In this document: positions 17,181 through 27,206 of the stretch, piece after piece | How positions within the stretch are numbered: position 1 is the first letter of the stretch | Layout: each line of letters opens with the position of its first letter | From: an uncultured Pseudomonadales bacterium | GTDB taxonomy: Bacteria; Pseudomonadota; Gammaproteobacteria; Pseudomonadales; Azotimanducaceae | Direction of reading: 5' to 3' | DNA length: 64,000 bases | Assembly (NCBI GenBank): GCA_951813515.1 | Contig: OX638346.1 | Coordinates: 124,001-188,000 of the forward strand | Program-made: the position numbers and the translations under genes | Notes under the pieces: model-generated | Told to the model about the DNA's origin: nothing | The model's input: the letters and a program-made list of their open reading frames with translations, nothing else | The model's database searches: none

Positions 17181-17489
17181 CTAATGCGCCCGGACGATGG
17201 TGTGGTAGCGGGAGCCGTCGAACCTGTCGAAATACTCGCCGAGCCAGGGATGTTCGATCTGGCCCAGGTCGTCGCTTGCGTCGAGATGCCGCTCGGCGAC
17301 ATAGGTGCTGTGTAGCGCGCCGTCCACCAGCACGTGATACCAGGGCCGATCCTTCGGTGGCCGACTCCTCGCCATCTCCTCGTACCACTCCTCGCTCAGC
17401 CCGAACTCGGCGTCCACGCCGAACACGACGCCGCGATAGCCGAACCTGTTGTGCGAGACGATCTGACCAACGAAGAACCGTGCGTTCAC
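17181..17489 (-). CDS. hspQ: Heat shock protein HspQ (YccV, hemimethylated-DNA-binding domain)
   Basis: A 102-residue HspQ. The N-terminus has ARFFVGQIVSHNRFGYRGVVFGVDAEF, and the diagnostic stretch is RPWYHVLVDGALHSTYVAERHL. In Escherichia coli HspQ is a heat-induced factor that promotes Lon proteolysis and binds hemimethylated DNA. It stands alone, opposite in strand to its neighbours. Confidence 0.93.
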   Translation of the reverse strand: MNARFFVGQIVSHNRFGYRGVVFGVDAEFGLSEEWYEEMARSRPPKDRPWYHVLVDGALHSTYVAERHLDASDDLGQIEHPWLGEYFDRFDGSRYHTIVRAH

Positions 17490-17581
17490 GGGTGCTTCCT
17501 CAAGCTCGAACGATGTTTCGATTATCCGTCAAATCCTGGCTTTGCGTTACGCTTGCCGAAACCTCACCCGGAGATCCATCC

Positions 17582-18559
<978 letters not shown>

Positions 18560-18628
18560 GCCATTTCCGGTCGACGGACGCCATCGGGCGCGGTTGATTC
18601 GCGCGGCACCCGCAGACAGGATAGGGCC

Positions 18629-19732
18629 ATGAAGATCGTGCACTTTGCGGATCTGCACCTCGATGCGCATTTCGCATGGACCGGCGCGAGCGGCGATGCC
18701 GCGCGGCGGCGGCGGCAGGCGTTGCGCGACGCGCTCGGCCGCATCGCGGAACTGGTGCGAGAAACCGAGGCCGACGCGCTCTTCTGCGGTGGCGACCTGT
18801 ACGAGAACGACCGCGTCGCACCGGACACGGCGGAGTTTCTTCGCGAGACCTTTGCCGAACTCGATCCAGTGCGCGTTTTTCTCGCGCCCGGCAATCACGA
18901 CTGGTACGGCCCGCAAAGCCTCTACACCGTGGTGGAATGGAGTCCGAACGTCCACGTGTTCGCGGAGCCAAGGCTACAGCCCGTGAGAATCGACGTCGAT
19001 CTGACGCTCTGGGGCGGCGCGCATTGCGTCCCTGCAAACACCGGCAACTTTCTCGACGGATTTCGCGCTGATGGACCGGGGGCGCATATCGCCTTGTTCC
19101 ACGGCTCCGAGCGATCATGGCTGTCCGCCCAGGGCAATGACAAGCAACCCCATGCACCATTCGATGCATCCGAAATCGAAACAGCGGGTCTCGAGCATGC
19201 ATTCCTTGGCCACTACCACCAGCCCAGGGATGCGGCCCGGCACACCTATCCGGGAAATCCCGAGCCCCTGGCCTTCGGCGAGGAGGGCGAACGCGGCGCG
19301 GTGATCGCGACCATCGATGCCGGCGAGATTCTTCGAGAACGGCGTCGGGTCGCCGACGGGAGGGTCCACGACGTGCGTCTCGACGTCACCGGCTGCGCCA
19401 CGCGTGAACAGGTAAGGGACCGCCTCGACAAGGCTGTCGCTGGTCTCTCCGGCCTGGTTCGCTTGACCGTCAGTGGCGAGATCGACTCTCGCGTCGAACT
19501 GAACGAAAACGAGCTGCGCGACATCCTTCTTGCGCGCTTCGAAGCGGCGCGTATCCGCCGGGGCGAATTGCGTGCCGGGTACAACCTGGATGCGATACGC
19601 CAGGAAAACACCGTGCGGGGCCAGTTCGTCAACGACGTGCTCGACTCGGACCTGCCCGGGGACGAGCAGCGGCGCGTCCTGATGACAGGCTTAAGGGCGC
19701 TCGATGGCCGCGACGACCTTGAGGTGATGTAG
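18629..19732 (+). CDS. DNA repair exonuclease of the SbcD/YhaO metallophosphoesterase type
   Basis: A 367-residue calcineurin-like phosphoesterase with the nuclease motifs DLHLD (residues 8-12), GGDLYEND, GNHDW, and GHYH. This set of dimetal ligands is that of the SbcD/Mre11/YhaO family, which processes DNA ends with an SMC-like ATPase. The next gene overlaps its stop codon by one base and encodes just such an ATPase, so the two form a complex. It is shorter and more YhaO-like than SbcD. Confidence 0.92.
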   Translation: MKIVHFADLHLDAHFAWTGASGDAARRRRQALRDALGRIAELVRETEADALFCGGDLYENDRVAPDTAEFLRETFAELDPVRVFLAPGNHDWYGPQSLYTVVEWSPNVHVFAEPRLQPVRIDVDLTLWGGAHCVPANTGNFLDGFRADGPGAHIALFHGSERSWLSAQGNDKQPHAPFDASEIETAGLEHAFLGHYHQPRDAARHTYPGNPEPLAFGEEGERGAVIATIDAGEILRERRRVADGRVHDVRLDVTGCATREQVRDRLDKAVAGLSGLVRLTVSGEIDSRVELNENELRDILLARFEAARIRRGELRAGYNLDAIRQENTVRGQFVNDVLDSDLPGDEQRRVLMTGLRALDGRDDLEVM

Positions 19733-21687
19733 TGCGCTTCGAGTCGATAGTCGCCCATGCCTTCGGGCCGCTCGTCGATGAGACCCTGGAGCTGGCACCG
19801 GGCATGAACGTCGTATACGGGCCGAACGAAGCCGGCAAGTCAACCTGGCACGCAGCGCTATACGCCGGACTCTGCGGCATGCGGCGCGGTGCCGGGCAGA
19901 CGGCTGCCGACCGCGATTTCGTGCGCCGCCACAAACCGTGGAACGGCACCGGCGCATGGGAGGTCGGCGCGGTCCTGTTGCGCGATGACGGCGTTCGCAT
20001 CGAGTTGCGGCATGATCTCGCCAACAGGACCGGCACCGTGAGCGACGCGGACATTGCCGATCGCGACTACGCATCGGAAATCGTCCGCGACGGAGCGCCT
20101 GACGGAGCGGTCTGGCTGGGCCTGGATCGCAGGTCGTTTCTGGGTACCGCGTGCGTCCGCCAGGCCGACACGCTGCGCGTATTGCAAGCGGCAGAAGGCT
20201 TGCAGGAGGTCTTGCAGCGCGCGGCCGACACTGCCGGCACCGACGCCACCGCGGCGGCGGCCAACGATCTGCTGGGAAAGTGGCACAGGGACCATGTCGG
20301 ATCCACCCGCGCCTTCACGAAACCCCTGGCCATGGCGAAGAAGGAGTTGAATGCGTCAGAGAATCGCCTTGCGAACGCGCGCAATGCCCACCAGGAATAC
20401 CTTCATCGACGCGCCGAGGTAGAGCGACTGCACGCCGCGGCTGATCGGGCCGCCCGCGACTTGGCACGCATGGAGGGCAGTGGCCCGCTACGCAGCCCGG
20501 CGGAGCATGCAGCCCTGGCGGCGCAGGTCCAGACTGCGCTAGCCGCCTGGGCCTCGCGTCCACGGATCACCAGGCCAGCCGGACCGGATATCGAACAACT
20601 GGCGACCCAGCTCGCACAGGCGGAACAGCAGTTGACCGGACCGAGTACCGGGCGCAGCCTCGCGCACTGGCTCCTGTTTCTCCTTGCTGGCATCGTGGCC
20701 GCCACGCTCTCGTTTCGATTCGTCGGCCCGGAGCTTCTCGCGCTTGTCCTGGCCATCCTCGCCGCCAGCGGCATCGCCTGGCGGCAAAGACGCTCGCGGC
20801 AGGACGCCCTGATTCGGGAGCGACAAGCGCGTATCCAATCGGAAATCGAGCGGCGCCGCGAGGATGACCGGCGCTACGACGAAGACCTCACAAAGCATGA
20901 CGAGGCCGAGGATGGCCTACATCTCGCGGCGGACCGATGCGGCATTGCCGAGGATGAAACGGGGACGCGCACGATGCTGCTCGAACGCTGGCTTGCGGAC
21001 TGGCGGCGAGAAATGGAAGCGAACGCGGCGCAGCAACGACGACTCGGCGAAGCGCAACGCGAAGCCGCCGACGCCATGCAATCCTACGCCCGTGCGCGGG
21101 GCGGACTGGATCAATTCGCCCGAGGCATGCCAGACGTATCGGCGGCCGAAGAGGCCGAGCAGACCGCTCGGCTTGCGCACGACAGGCTCGAACGGCTCGA
21201 TGCCACCCTGCGCATGACGATCCAGTTCCTGGGCCGCGCCGAGGAACGCGTTCATCGTGACATCGCGCCCAGGCTCCGGGCGAGCGTTTGCAAGCACCTG
21301 TCCCGAATCACGGATGAACGCTACACGGACTGCCGCATCGATCCGCAGTCCCTCTCGGTCCAGGTCAGGAGCGGCAACGGGCCGTGGCGACGGGCCGAGT
21401 GGCTGTCGCACGGCGCATCGGAACAAATCTACCTGCTGCTGCGCATGGCGCTTGCCGAACACCTGTCCGCTCCTGACGAAAGCTGTCCCCTCATACTTGA
21501 CGACCCGATCGCCACCAGCGATGCAGAACGAAGGAAGGCCGTGCTCGACACGCTGCTCGCCATCAGCGAATCGACCCAGGTGATCCTGTTCACCCATGAC
21601 CTGGACACCCGGGACTGGGCGCGAAAACGATTGTCGGAACCCCGCGGACACCTGCGGGAACTCGACCGTGCGGGAGTACCCGCGTAG
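19732..21687 (+). CDS. YhaN-like SMC/Rad50-type AAA ATPase with central membrane segments
   Basis: A 651-residue ATPase partner of the preceding nuclease. Walker A is GPNEAGKST near residue 30, the ABC-type signature is LSHGASEQIYLLLRMALAE, and Walker B is PLILDDPIATSD. The central part is coiled coil (residues about 200-260 and 375-480) interrupted by two hydrophobic helices (LAHWLLFLLAGIVAATLSF and LLALVLAILAASGIAW) where SbcC and Rad50 carry a zinc hook. This is the YhaN layout and suggests the complex sits on the inner membrane. The GTG start overlaps the upstream TAG by one base. Confidence 0.9.
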   Translation: MRFESIVAHAFGPLVDETLELAPGMNVVYGPNEAGKSTWHAALYAGLCGMRRGAGQTAADRDFVRRHKPWNGTGAWEVGAVLLRDDGVRIELRHDLANRTGTVSDADIADRDYASEIVRDGAPDGAVWLGLDRRSFLGTACVRQADTLRVLQAAEGLQEVLQRAADTAGTDATAAAANDLLGKWHRDHVGSTRAFTKPLAMAKKELNASENRLANARNAHQEYLHRRAEVERLHAAADRAARDLARMEGSGPLRSPAEHAALAAQVQTALAAWASRPRITRPAGPDIEQLATQLAQAEQQLTGPSTGRSLAHWLLFLLAGIVAATLSFRFVGPELLALVLAILAASGIAWRQRRSRQDALIRERQARIQSEIERRREDDRRYDEDLTKHDEAEDGLHLAADRCGIAEDETGTRTMLLERWLADWRREMEANAAQQRRLGEAQREAADAMQSYARARGGLDQFARGMPDVSAAEEAEQTARLAHDRLERLDATLRMTIQFLGRAEERVHRDIAPRLRASVCKHLSRITDERYTDCRIDPQSLSVQVRSGNGPWRRAEWLSHGASEQIYLLLRMALAEHLSAPDESCPLILDDPIATSDAERRKAVLDTLLAISESTQVILFTHDLDTRDWARKRLSEPRGHLRELDRAGVPA

Positions 21688-21700
21688 AGGGATTTACCTC

Positions 21701-22066
21701 CTATGCGGGCCCGTCAGGCATGATGATCCTGGGGACATCGGCCTCGTTCTCGGAGGCCCTTTCCGCATCCGCATCGCAAGAGTAGAGATCGACATCACCT
21801 TGCGCGTAGCCCCCGAACTTCAGGTGCTCTCGCAGGCTGCGGTCCACCACGTCCTCCATCTCCGCGTCGAGTTCGTCAGAGTCGAGCCGCGGAAACCGCT
21901 TCACTAACGCCTGCCGGTTGTAGACGAACGTGCGCTTCATCGATCCTGAAATGAATCGCTCCTCCGCCAAACCGAATTCGAAGCGGATACGGACCGGCAC
22001 CTCGACCAGCGCCGAACCCGTTTCAATCACGTGCTTGATCACTTTCTTGTCGACTACCCAGAGCAT
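21701..22066 (-). CDS. Hypothetical protein
   Basis: A 121-residue soluble protein I do not recognise. It starts VDKKVIKHVIETGSALVEVPVRI after MLWV and is rich in charged residues, with FISGSMKRTFVYNRQALVKRFPRLDSDELDAEMEDVVDRSLREHL as its most protein-like region. It lies 16 bases downstream of the membrane protein at 22083-22574 on the same strand and is probably the last gene of that three-gene unit. Confidence 0.65.
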   Translation of the reverse strand: MLWVVDKKVIKHVIETGSALVEVPVRIRFEFGLAEERFISGSMKRTFVYNRQALVKRFPRLDSDELDAEMEDVVDRSLREHLKFGGYAQGDVDLYSCDADAERASENEADVPRIIMPDGPA

Positions 22067-22082
22067 GGGTCAGCGCCTCGCA

Positions 22083-22574
22083 TCAGCCCGGATTGGCATC
22101 CTTCTTGTGGAAGATGGCCACGCCAACCAGTGCGCCGAGGGTGCCGAATATCTCGAACATGATGACGTTCATCACAAGCTGAACGCCCAAGAGGACCGCG
22201 CCGGCCCCTTCCCCTGTCGCAATGTCGCGCACGAAGTCGGGGAGTTCCACGCCCGCCTGCTCAAGCTGCGCGAGGACTTCAGCCGCCTCCGAGACGAAGG
22301 GCACCAGGCCCAGGGCCATGAAGATTGCGCCGACGAACGTCGTGACGACGCCACCGATCACGCCGGTCAGTACCCCGACGACGGCGCCGTCGGCGTAGGG
22401 CGCCTTCGGGAGGGGCACATGCTCCTTCAGGTAGAAATAGACGGCCAGTACGCCGCCACCGATATACAGCGCGCAGCAAACGGAGTTCAGCATGCCGACG
22501 TATGGCAGTGCGGCGATGGCTCCGAATACGCCGCCACCCATCAGCGCCGACTTGAACTTGGGATTGTCCATCAT
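22083..22574 (-). CDS. Small integral membrane protein, unknown function
   Basis: A 163-residue protein with about four hydrophobic segments (GVFGAIAALPYVGML, CCALYIGGGVLAVYFYL, GAVVGVLTGVIGGVVTTFVGAIFMALG, GAVLLGVQLVMNVIMFEIFGTLGALVGVAIF), rich in glycine. It is compatible with DUF4199/DUF5518-like membrane proteins but I cannot place it firmly. The start overlaps the end of the DUF2085 gene upstream, so the two are co-translated. Confidence 0.75.
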   Translation of the reverse strand: MMDNPKFKSALMGGGVFGAIAALPYVGMLNSVCCALYIGGGVLAVYFYLKEHVPLPKAPYADGAVVGVLTGVIGGVVTTFVGAIFMALGLVPFVSEAAEVLAQLEQAGVELPDFVRDIATGEGAGAVLLGVQLVMNVIMFEIFGTLGALVGVAIFHKKDANPG

Positions 22575-23077
22575 GGGGGATCACCTCCTGTCTGTGTTTG
22601 AGTCGCCTGCAACTCGGCAATGGCGAGCAACGGCAATAGCCCACATGGGAATGCAGCGACCAGACCCGTTGCGAATCGAACCACTGCCGCGCTCTCGAAC
22701 GTCACGTCTACCGCAAGCGGAACCATGAACACCAGGATCCACCGCGGTCGCTTCGCCAGCCGCGTCGCGAGGTTCGGCAGGCGCGGCCAGGCGGCAACCC
22801 CGAGAGTGAATCCTAGGTACAGGCCGGTGCAGCGCGCGCAGGCGGCGAGCGGCTCGCCGAGCACGTGAAAGCTGCGGCCCGGAATCTGGTGGCAGACCGG
22901 ATGGAACAACCAGCGCAGCGCATCCGCGTGCGGCCAGCCCGCAGACGCGAACAGCGCGGGCGCGAATACCAGTGCCATCCACGCCAGGCAGGCCAACAGC
23001 AAGCCGTACGCCCACGGCGATTGCAGACTTTCTCCGGTCACGTGCTGATGGCTGCCCATCGCCCGTATCGCAGCCAT
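22571..23077 (-). CDS. DUF2085 membrane protein
   Basis: A 168-residue inner-membrane protein of the DUF2085 family. The diagnostic region is FHPVCHQIPGRSFHVLGEPLAACARCTGLYLGF, with the conserved CHQ and CARC cysteines that could bind a metal or form a thiol site. About four transmembrane helices are visible. It leads a three-gene unit with the two proteins downstream, overlapping the next start by four bases. ATGs at 23077 and 23059 are both possible starts. Confidence 0.88.
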   Translation of the reverse strand: MAAIRAMGSHQHVTGESLQSPWAYGLLLACLAWMALVFAPALFASAGWPHADALRWLFHPVCHQIPGRSFHVLGEPLAACARCTGLYLGFTLGVAAWPRLPNLATRLAKRPRWILVFMVPLAVDVTFESAAVVRFATGLVAAFPCGLLPLLAIAELQATQTQTGGDPP

Positions 23078-23111
23078 CGCGGAGGAGTCGCAGCCGCGCG
23101 CCGGAACTGGC

Positions 23112-24323
23112 TCACGCCAACATGCGATGTGTCGCCGGGGCGAACTCGGGCAAGTCTATCCCATGCGGACACGCCTCGGCGCACGGTTCACCGGTACACG
23201 ACAGGCAGGCGGAGGCGTTCTCCTCAAGCTTGGCGTATTCTTCGCGGGCGAAACGCACGTCGCCATAGTCGGTCGCATACATCCGCGTACGCAGCACGTC
23301 GGGAATGGGCACGCCGTAAGGACACGCCCCTTCGCACAGGGAACAGGCGTGGCGACAATAGGTAATTCCGTTGGCCACGGCATAACGCTGGAGCAGCGCG
23401 ACGTCCTCGCTCGACACCGGCAGACCACCGGAGCCGCCGAGATACTCGTCGATCTGGTCCTGCTCCGTCATGGAAATGATCAGGGCGTCCACGTTCGCAT
23501 CCGACAGCACCCAGCGAAAGGCGGCCTGGGAGAATGTCGCCCCGCCGGTCTCGAAAGGCCGCATGTCGTTCAGTCGCGCGCCCATCAGCGTCTTCATGGT
23601 CACCACGCCCACATCTTTGGACTTCGCCTTGGCGAGAGCACGGGGCAAGTCCGGTTGCTGTGGCAGCCGGCCGAAGGACTTTGTCATGCTGGACAGGAAC
23701 GACGGATCCTGACCGAAGTTGTACGCCACCAGCACGACATCCACCAGGTCACGGTCAAAGACGTAATCCAGGCACTCGATCAATCTCGATCCGTGACCCG
23801 ACATCCCCGTGAAGCGGATCTTGCCCTGCTGCTTCGCCATCGCGGTGAACTCGTGCCACTCGGGATTCGCCATGCGCGCGACATCGTTCACCGCGTGGTT
23901 GAAATAGACATCGATGTAGTCTGTGCGCAAACGCCGCAACGACGTATCCAGCGCGCGCATCAGCGACACGCGCGACTCGTCCGCGCCGGCGACGAACTTC
24001 GATGCGATGTAGACCGTGTCCCGGCGACCTTCAAGCGCCCGTCCGATCGTGTGCTCCGATGCCCCCGCGCTATAGCCGTCCGCCGTGTCGAAGTAGTTGA
24101 TGCCCCGATCCAGGGCGTGGTGAATCAGGTGCTCGCCGCCACGCCGCAACCTGCTTGAGCCGAACGAAATGTCGGAGATCTTGAGTTCGGTGCGGCCCAG
24201 GCGCACGTAGCCGCGCACCTCGCCGGTGGCAGGCGCCTCCTGGCCCGCAGCGACCGATGCAAGCGGTATGACACCCGACACGGCCCCTAGGCGCAAAACA
24301 TCACGACGACCGATTGCTGGCAT
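23112..24323 (-). CDS. Tat-exported aldo/keto reductase with C-terminal 4Fe-4S cluster region
   Basis: A 403-residue protein with a twin-arginine signal (GRRDVLRLGAVSGVIPLASVAAG), an aldo/keto-reductase TIM barrel (NYFDTADGYSAGASEHTIGRAL with the catalytic Asp and Tyr, IASKF with the Lys, VYFNHAVND with the His) and a ferredoxin-like tail with two cysteine clusters, CRHACSLCEGACPYG and CLSCTGEPCAEACPHG. This is the Fe-S aldo/keto-reductase subfamily seen in environmental bacteria. The Tat signal implies cofactor loading in the cytoplasm before export. The substrate is unknown; the Fe-S part suggests electron transfer rather than simple NADPH chemistry. Confidence 0.9.
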   Translation of the reverse strand: MPAIGRRDVLRLGAVSGVIPLASVAAGQEAPATGEVRGYVRLGRTELKISDISFGSSRLRRGGEHLIHHALDRGINYFDTADGYSAGASEHTIGRALEGRRDTVYIASKFVAGADESRVSLMRALDTSLRRLRTDYIDVYFNHAVNDVARMANPEWHEFTAMAKQQGKIRFTGMSGHGSRLIECLDYVFDRDLVDVVLVAYNFGQDPSFLSSMTKSFGRLPQQPDLPRALAKAKSKDVGVVTMKTLMGARLNDMRPFETGGATFSQAAFRWVLSDANVDALIISMTEQDQIDEYLGGSGGLPVSSEDVALLQRYAVANGITYCRHACSLCEGACPYGVPIPDVLRTRMYATDYGDVRFAREEYAKLEENASACLSCTGEPCAEACPHGIDLPEFAPATHRMLA

Positions 24324-24395
24324 GACACGTTCCCCCGTGGATTCGTCCAGCCTAGATTACGTCCGATAGTCGAGCGTGTCACTTCACCAATCCGA

Positions 24396-24401
24396 TATAC
24401 T
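24396..24401 (+). promoter_or_regulatory. Possible -10 box (TATACT) upstream of the PiT-like permease
   Basis: TATACT is one base from the consensus -10 hexamer and lies in the gap between divergent genes. If used, transcription would begin near 24408, which excludes the GTG at 24376 as the permease start. No good -35 hexamer is seen. Confidence 0.3.
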
Positions 24402-24471
24402 GCCCCTGCGTCAGGTGCGGCCTTCTCAAAGACCGCCGAAGGAGACCGCCATTCCCCTGTTAGAAATTTAC

Positions 24472-25431
24472 ATGATCGTCGGGTTTCTGCTGGCGGCGTA
24501 CTCCGTGGTCGCCAACGACTCGATCCAGACCCTTGGGACTTTTCTGTCCTCGAACTCGCACCGGCCGTGGTGGGTACTGTGGTTGTTCGCCGGGAGCATC
24601 CTCCTCGTCGTGCTCTTCTACGGCTGGTTCGTCAACGACGGCGACCCCGCTTACGGACGCCTGGAAAAGTTCCCGGTACCGGAGGGCGGCGTGTCCTGGA
24701 TTCATGCCATTCCGCCGCTGGCGCTGCTGATCCTCACGCGCCTCGGAGTGCCGGTGAGCACGACATTCCTCGTGCTCACCGTGTTTGCCGTCACCAGCGG
24801 CGAAACGAGCAACCTCAACGCCATGCTCACCAAGTCGGCCCTCGGCTACCTGGTCGCTTTCGTCTCCGCCATCCTGCTGTTCAGCTTCGTCTTCAAGCGC
24901 GCCACGGAGTACTTCCACCGGACGCGGGGCGAGGAGATACCGGCCTATTGGGTGGTGCTGCAATGGGCCTCCACCGGCTTTTTGTGGAGCCAGTGGCTGA
25001 TACAGGACCTCGCCAATATCTTCGTCTACCTGCCACGGGAACTCTCCCCCCTCTGGCTGGTGTTCGGCGTCGGGGCCCTGCTGGCCATGCAGGGGTACAT
25101 CTTCTACCAGTTCGGGGGCGAGATTCAGAAGATCGTCACGAGCAAGACCGATACCACCGACATTCGCGCGGCGACCATCATCGACTTCATCTACGGCATC
25201 GTGCTGCTGATCTTCAAGGAAATGAGCAATATGCCGATGAGCACCACCTGGGTGTTCCTGGGGGTGCTGGCGGGGCGCGAGTTCGCGCTGTCGTTATACC
25301 TCGCCGACACGCCGACACGCGGTACGGCGCGCAAGGTGATTTCCGACGCCGCGAAGGCATTGTCGGGACTCGTCGTCAGCATCATTCTGGCCTTCGGCCT
25401 GCCCTGGCTACACGGGATGTTCTTCGGATAG
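24472..25431 (+). CDS. Inorganic phosphate transporter (PiT)-like membrane protein
   Basis: A membrane protein with about eight to ten helices and two inverted copies of a PiT-like motif: VPVSTTFLVLTVFA in the first half and MPMSTTWVFLGVLAGRE in the second. The N-terminal helix carries FLLAAYSVVANDSIQTLGTF, resembling the conserved GANDxxNxxGT of PiT permeases. It could move phosphate or a related anion; the substrate is inferred only. The start is unclear. ATG 24472 is the first ATG, but AAGGAG at 24439-24444 is spaced correctly for an in-frame ATT at 24451 (adding IPLLEIY), and a GTG at 24376 is also in frame. Confidence 0.8.
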   Translation: MIVGFLLAAYSVVANDSIQTLGTFLSSNSHRPWWVLWLFAGSILLVVLFYGWFVNDGDPAYGRLEKFPVPEGGVSWIHAIPPLALLILTRLGVPVSTTFLVLTVFAVTSGETSNLNAMLTKSALGYLVAFVSAILLFSFVFKRATEYFHRTRGEEIPAYWVVLQWASTGFLWSQWLIQDLANIFVYLPRELSPLWLVFGVGALLAMQGYIFYQFGGEIQKIVTSKTDTTDIRAATIIDFIYGIVLLIFKEMSNMPMSTTWVFLGVLAGREFALSLYLADTPTRGTARKVISDAAKALSGLVVSIILAFGLPWLHGMFFG

Positions 25432-25618
25432 CGCCTTGCGAGAACCGGCCCGTTCTCGGGCGCCCTAACGCAGACGCCGGGCAGAAGATGCCGATGGCGA
25501 ACCCAAACACCGGGATTTCGTCCACGCGAGAATCACGAGGAGATGATTGAACGGAACATCTCGACAACGCGTGGTTCAAATGCTATGAGGATCATGAACT
25601 CCGATTCGGGCTTCACCG

Positions 25619-26284
25619 ATGAGCGAACGTTACGAAGGACAAACCCCCTCGCTCCGTCGACGGACGAGACACGCGGCATCCGATGTACTGGAGCGACATC
25701 GCGGCCGACTCGTTGAGGGCTGCATCGCGTTTCTCGTCGCCATCGTGCTGGCAAGCGGCACGTACACCGTTGAGAACGAAGAACTGGCCATGGTCACCCG
25801 ATTCGGCAAGGTGATCAAACCAGAGGTCGGTCCAGGCGTGCGGTACCGCTTCCCGGTCATTGATGAGGCCTATGTTCATCCGACCGATCACGTCCTCGGC
25901 TACCGCGCCTCCGACAGTGAAGGCGGGACAATCAGTTTCACGATCCCGTCCGCAGGCACAAGCGTGCTCGAAGTGGAGCTGGCGCTGCGGTACAGGATCA
26001 ACGACTTGAAGAACTACCTGTTCGCGCCAACCGATCCGCGCGAACTGGTCACCATGCTGGTTCGAGAGGAGCTGGCCAGGGTCACCAGCCGCATTGAACC
26101 CGCATTGACCTCGAATCGGAACAGCATTCAGCAATACCTGTTCGATATCGTGGCCAGCCGCCTGGATTCCGAAGATGTCGGCGTCAAGATCGTCTCTCTG
26201 GAAATCGTCGATGTGAGGGAGGTCAAGCAAACCCTGTATGCGTTTCGGGACGTGACCACGGAACGCGCGACAGGGACCGGCTGA
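25619..26284 (+). CDS. SPFH/band-7 domain protein (HflK/HflC-like, short)
   Basis: A 221-residue protein with one N-terminal transmembrane helix (VEGCIAFLVAIVLASGTY) and an SPFH domain: TVENEELAMVTRFGKVIKPEVGPGVRYRFPVIDEA, then VELALRYRINDLKNYLFAPTDPRELVTMLVREELARVTSR. The layout resembles HflK/HflC, but those have 330-420 residues; here the coiled-coil C-terminal region is missing and the chain ends soon after VSLEIVDVREVKQTLYAF. It could be a truncated or genuinely short form. No hflC or hflX is beside it. Confidence 0.85.
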   Translation: MSERYEGQTPSLRRRTRHAASDVLERHRGRLVEGCIAFLVAIVLASGTYTVENEELAMVTRFGKVIKPEVGPGVRYRFPVIDEAYVHPTDHVLGYRASDSEGGTISFTIPSAGTSVLEVELALRYRINDLKNYLFAPTDPRELVTMLVREELARVTSRIEPALTSNRNSIQQYLFDIVASRLDSEDVGVKIVSLEIVDVREVKQTLYAFRDVTTERATGTG

Positions 26285-26346
26285 CTGGTTCGGCCAAGGC
26301 GCCGTTCCCATCGCCCTGTCCTGCCAACCGCGCAAGGCGTTCCGAC

Positions 26347-27150
26347 TCAGCTATCGCCCGTACCCGTCGCGGGACGGCGTGCGTCAAGAGGATCCTCCCG
26401 AAACAGCTCCGTCAATAACGCGTACACCTGCGGAAAGCCATCGGCGAGAATGTCCGGCCCGGTGAAGAAGGTCTCCACGGCGACAGCGAAGAACTCTGCG
26501 GGGTCCGACGCCGCGTAGTCGTCGATGGGAGGTTCCAGGTCGCGCTCCACCATGTCGCAAAGCTCCGCGTAGGCCGCCGAGAACGTTTTCGGCCACCGTC
26601 CGTCCGACATGCCATCGGGCAAGGGCGGCAAGCCATTGAGATGTCCCGAGAGTTCATCCAGCTTGTGGGCGAACTCGTGGATCACCACGTTGGTGGGGAA
26701 GTACGCCGGTTCGTTGCGACGAGGGATGGCATCGTCCCATGCCAGCACTACCGCGCCCCCTTGCGCGGCCTCCCCGGCGAGCTCTTCGTGACCCGTATGG
26801 ACAATCCCGTCCTCGTCTTCCACTTCACGTTGGGCAACGAATCCTTCTTCGTAGACGATAACCGTGCGGCAGGCATCGAGGGAGTCGAAGCCCAGGTTTA
26901 CGACCAGCCTGCATGCCTGGGCGGCAATGGCGGCCCGCACCGTATCGTCGATGCAGAAGCCGCGCGCGCCGAAAAACTTCTTCTCCGCAATGAACCTGGC
27001 CGCCATCGTCCGCACTCGTGCCCGGGCTGCGGCATCCAGTCCGTCGAACAGGTCGGAGTCGTCGACGATGCGGCGCCAAAGCGCGTCGCCGATTCGATGC
27101 TGACGAATGCGGCGGGCAATCAGCCAACGCGTAACCGGGTTAGCGCGCAT
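26347..27150 (-). CDS. mtfA: MtfA family zinc peptidase
   Basis: A 267-residue protein of the M90/MtfA (DgsA anti-repressor) family. It has the zinc-binding H158-E-F-A-H162 in VVIHEFAHKLDELSG and the downstream glutamate in ASDPAEFFAVAVETFF. The N-terminal block RRIVDDSDLFDGLDAAARARVRTMAARFIAEKKFFGARGF is typical. In Escherichia coli MtfA binds the repressor Mlc and so affects glucose uptake. The next minus-strand gene upstream is a small cysteine-rich protein. Confidence 0.93.
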   Translation of the reverse strand: MRANPVTRWLIARRIRQHRIGDALWRRIVDDSDLFDGLDAAARARVRTMAARFIAEKKFFGARGFCIDDTVRAAIAAQACRLVVNLGFDSLDACRTVIVYEEGFVAQREVEDEDGIVHTGHEELAGEAAQGGAVVLAWDDAIPRRNEPAYFPTNVVIHEFAHKLDELSGHLNGLPPLPDGMSDGRWPKTFSAAYAELCDMVERDLEPPIDDYAASDPAEFFAVAVETFFTGPDILADGFPQVYALLTELFREDPLDARRPATGTGDS

Positions 27151-27206
27151 GCCGAACTAACCGCCAGCTTGTACCTGCTGCCGCCAACCGCCTCGTCATC
27201 CGGGGA

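Noticed and set aside
17015..17581. In-frame extension of the SMP-30 gene toward the left
   Set aside because: It runs antisense to hspQ and has no propeller features; the ATG at 17582 begins the real protein.
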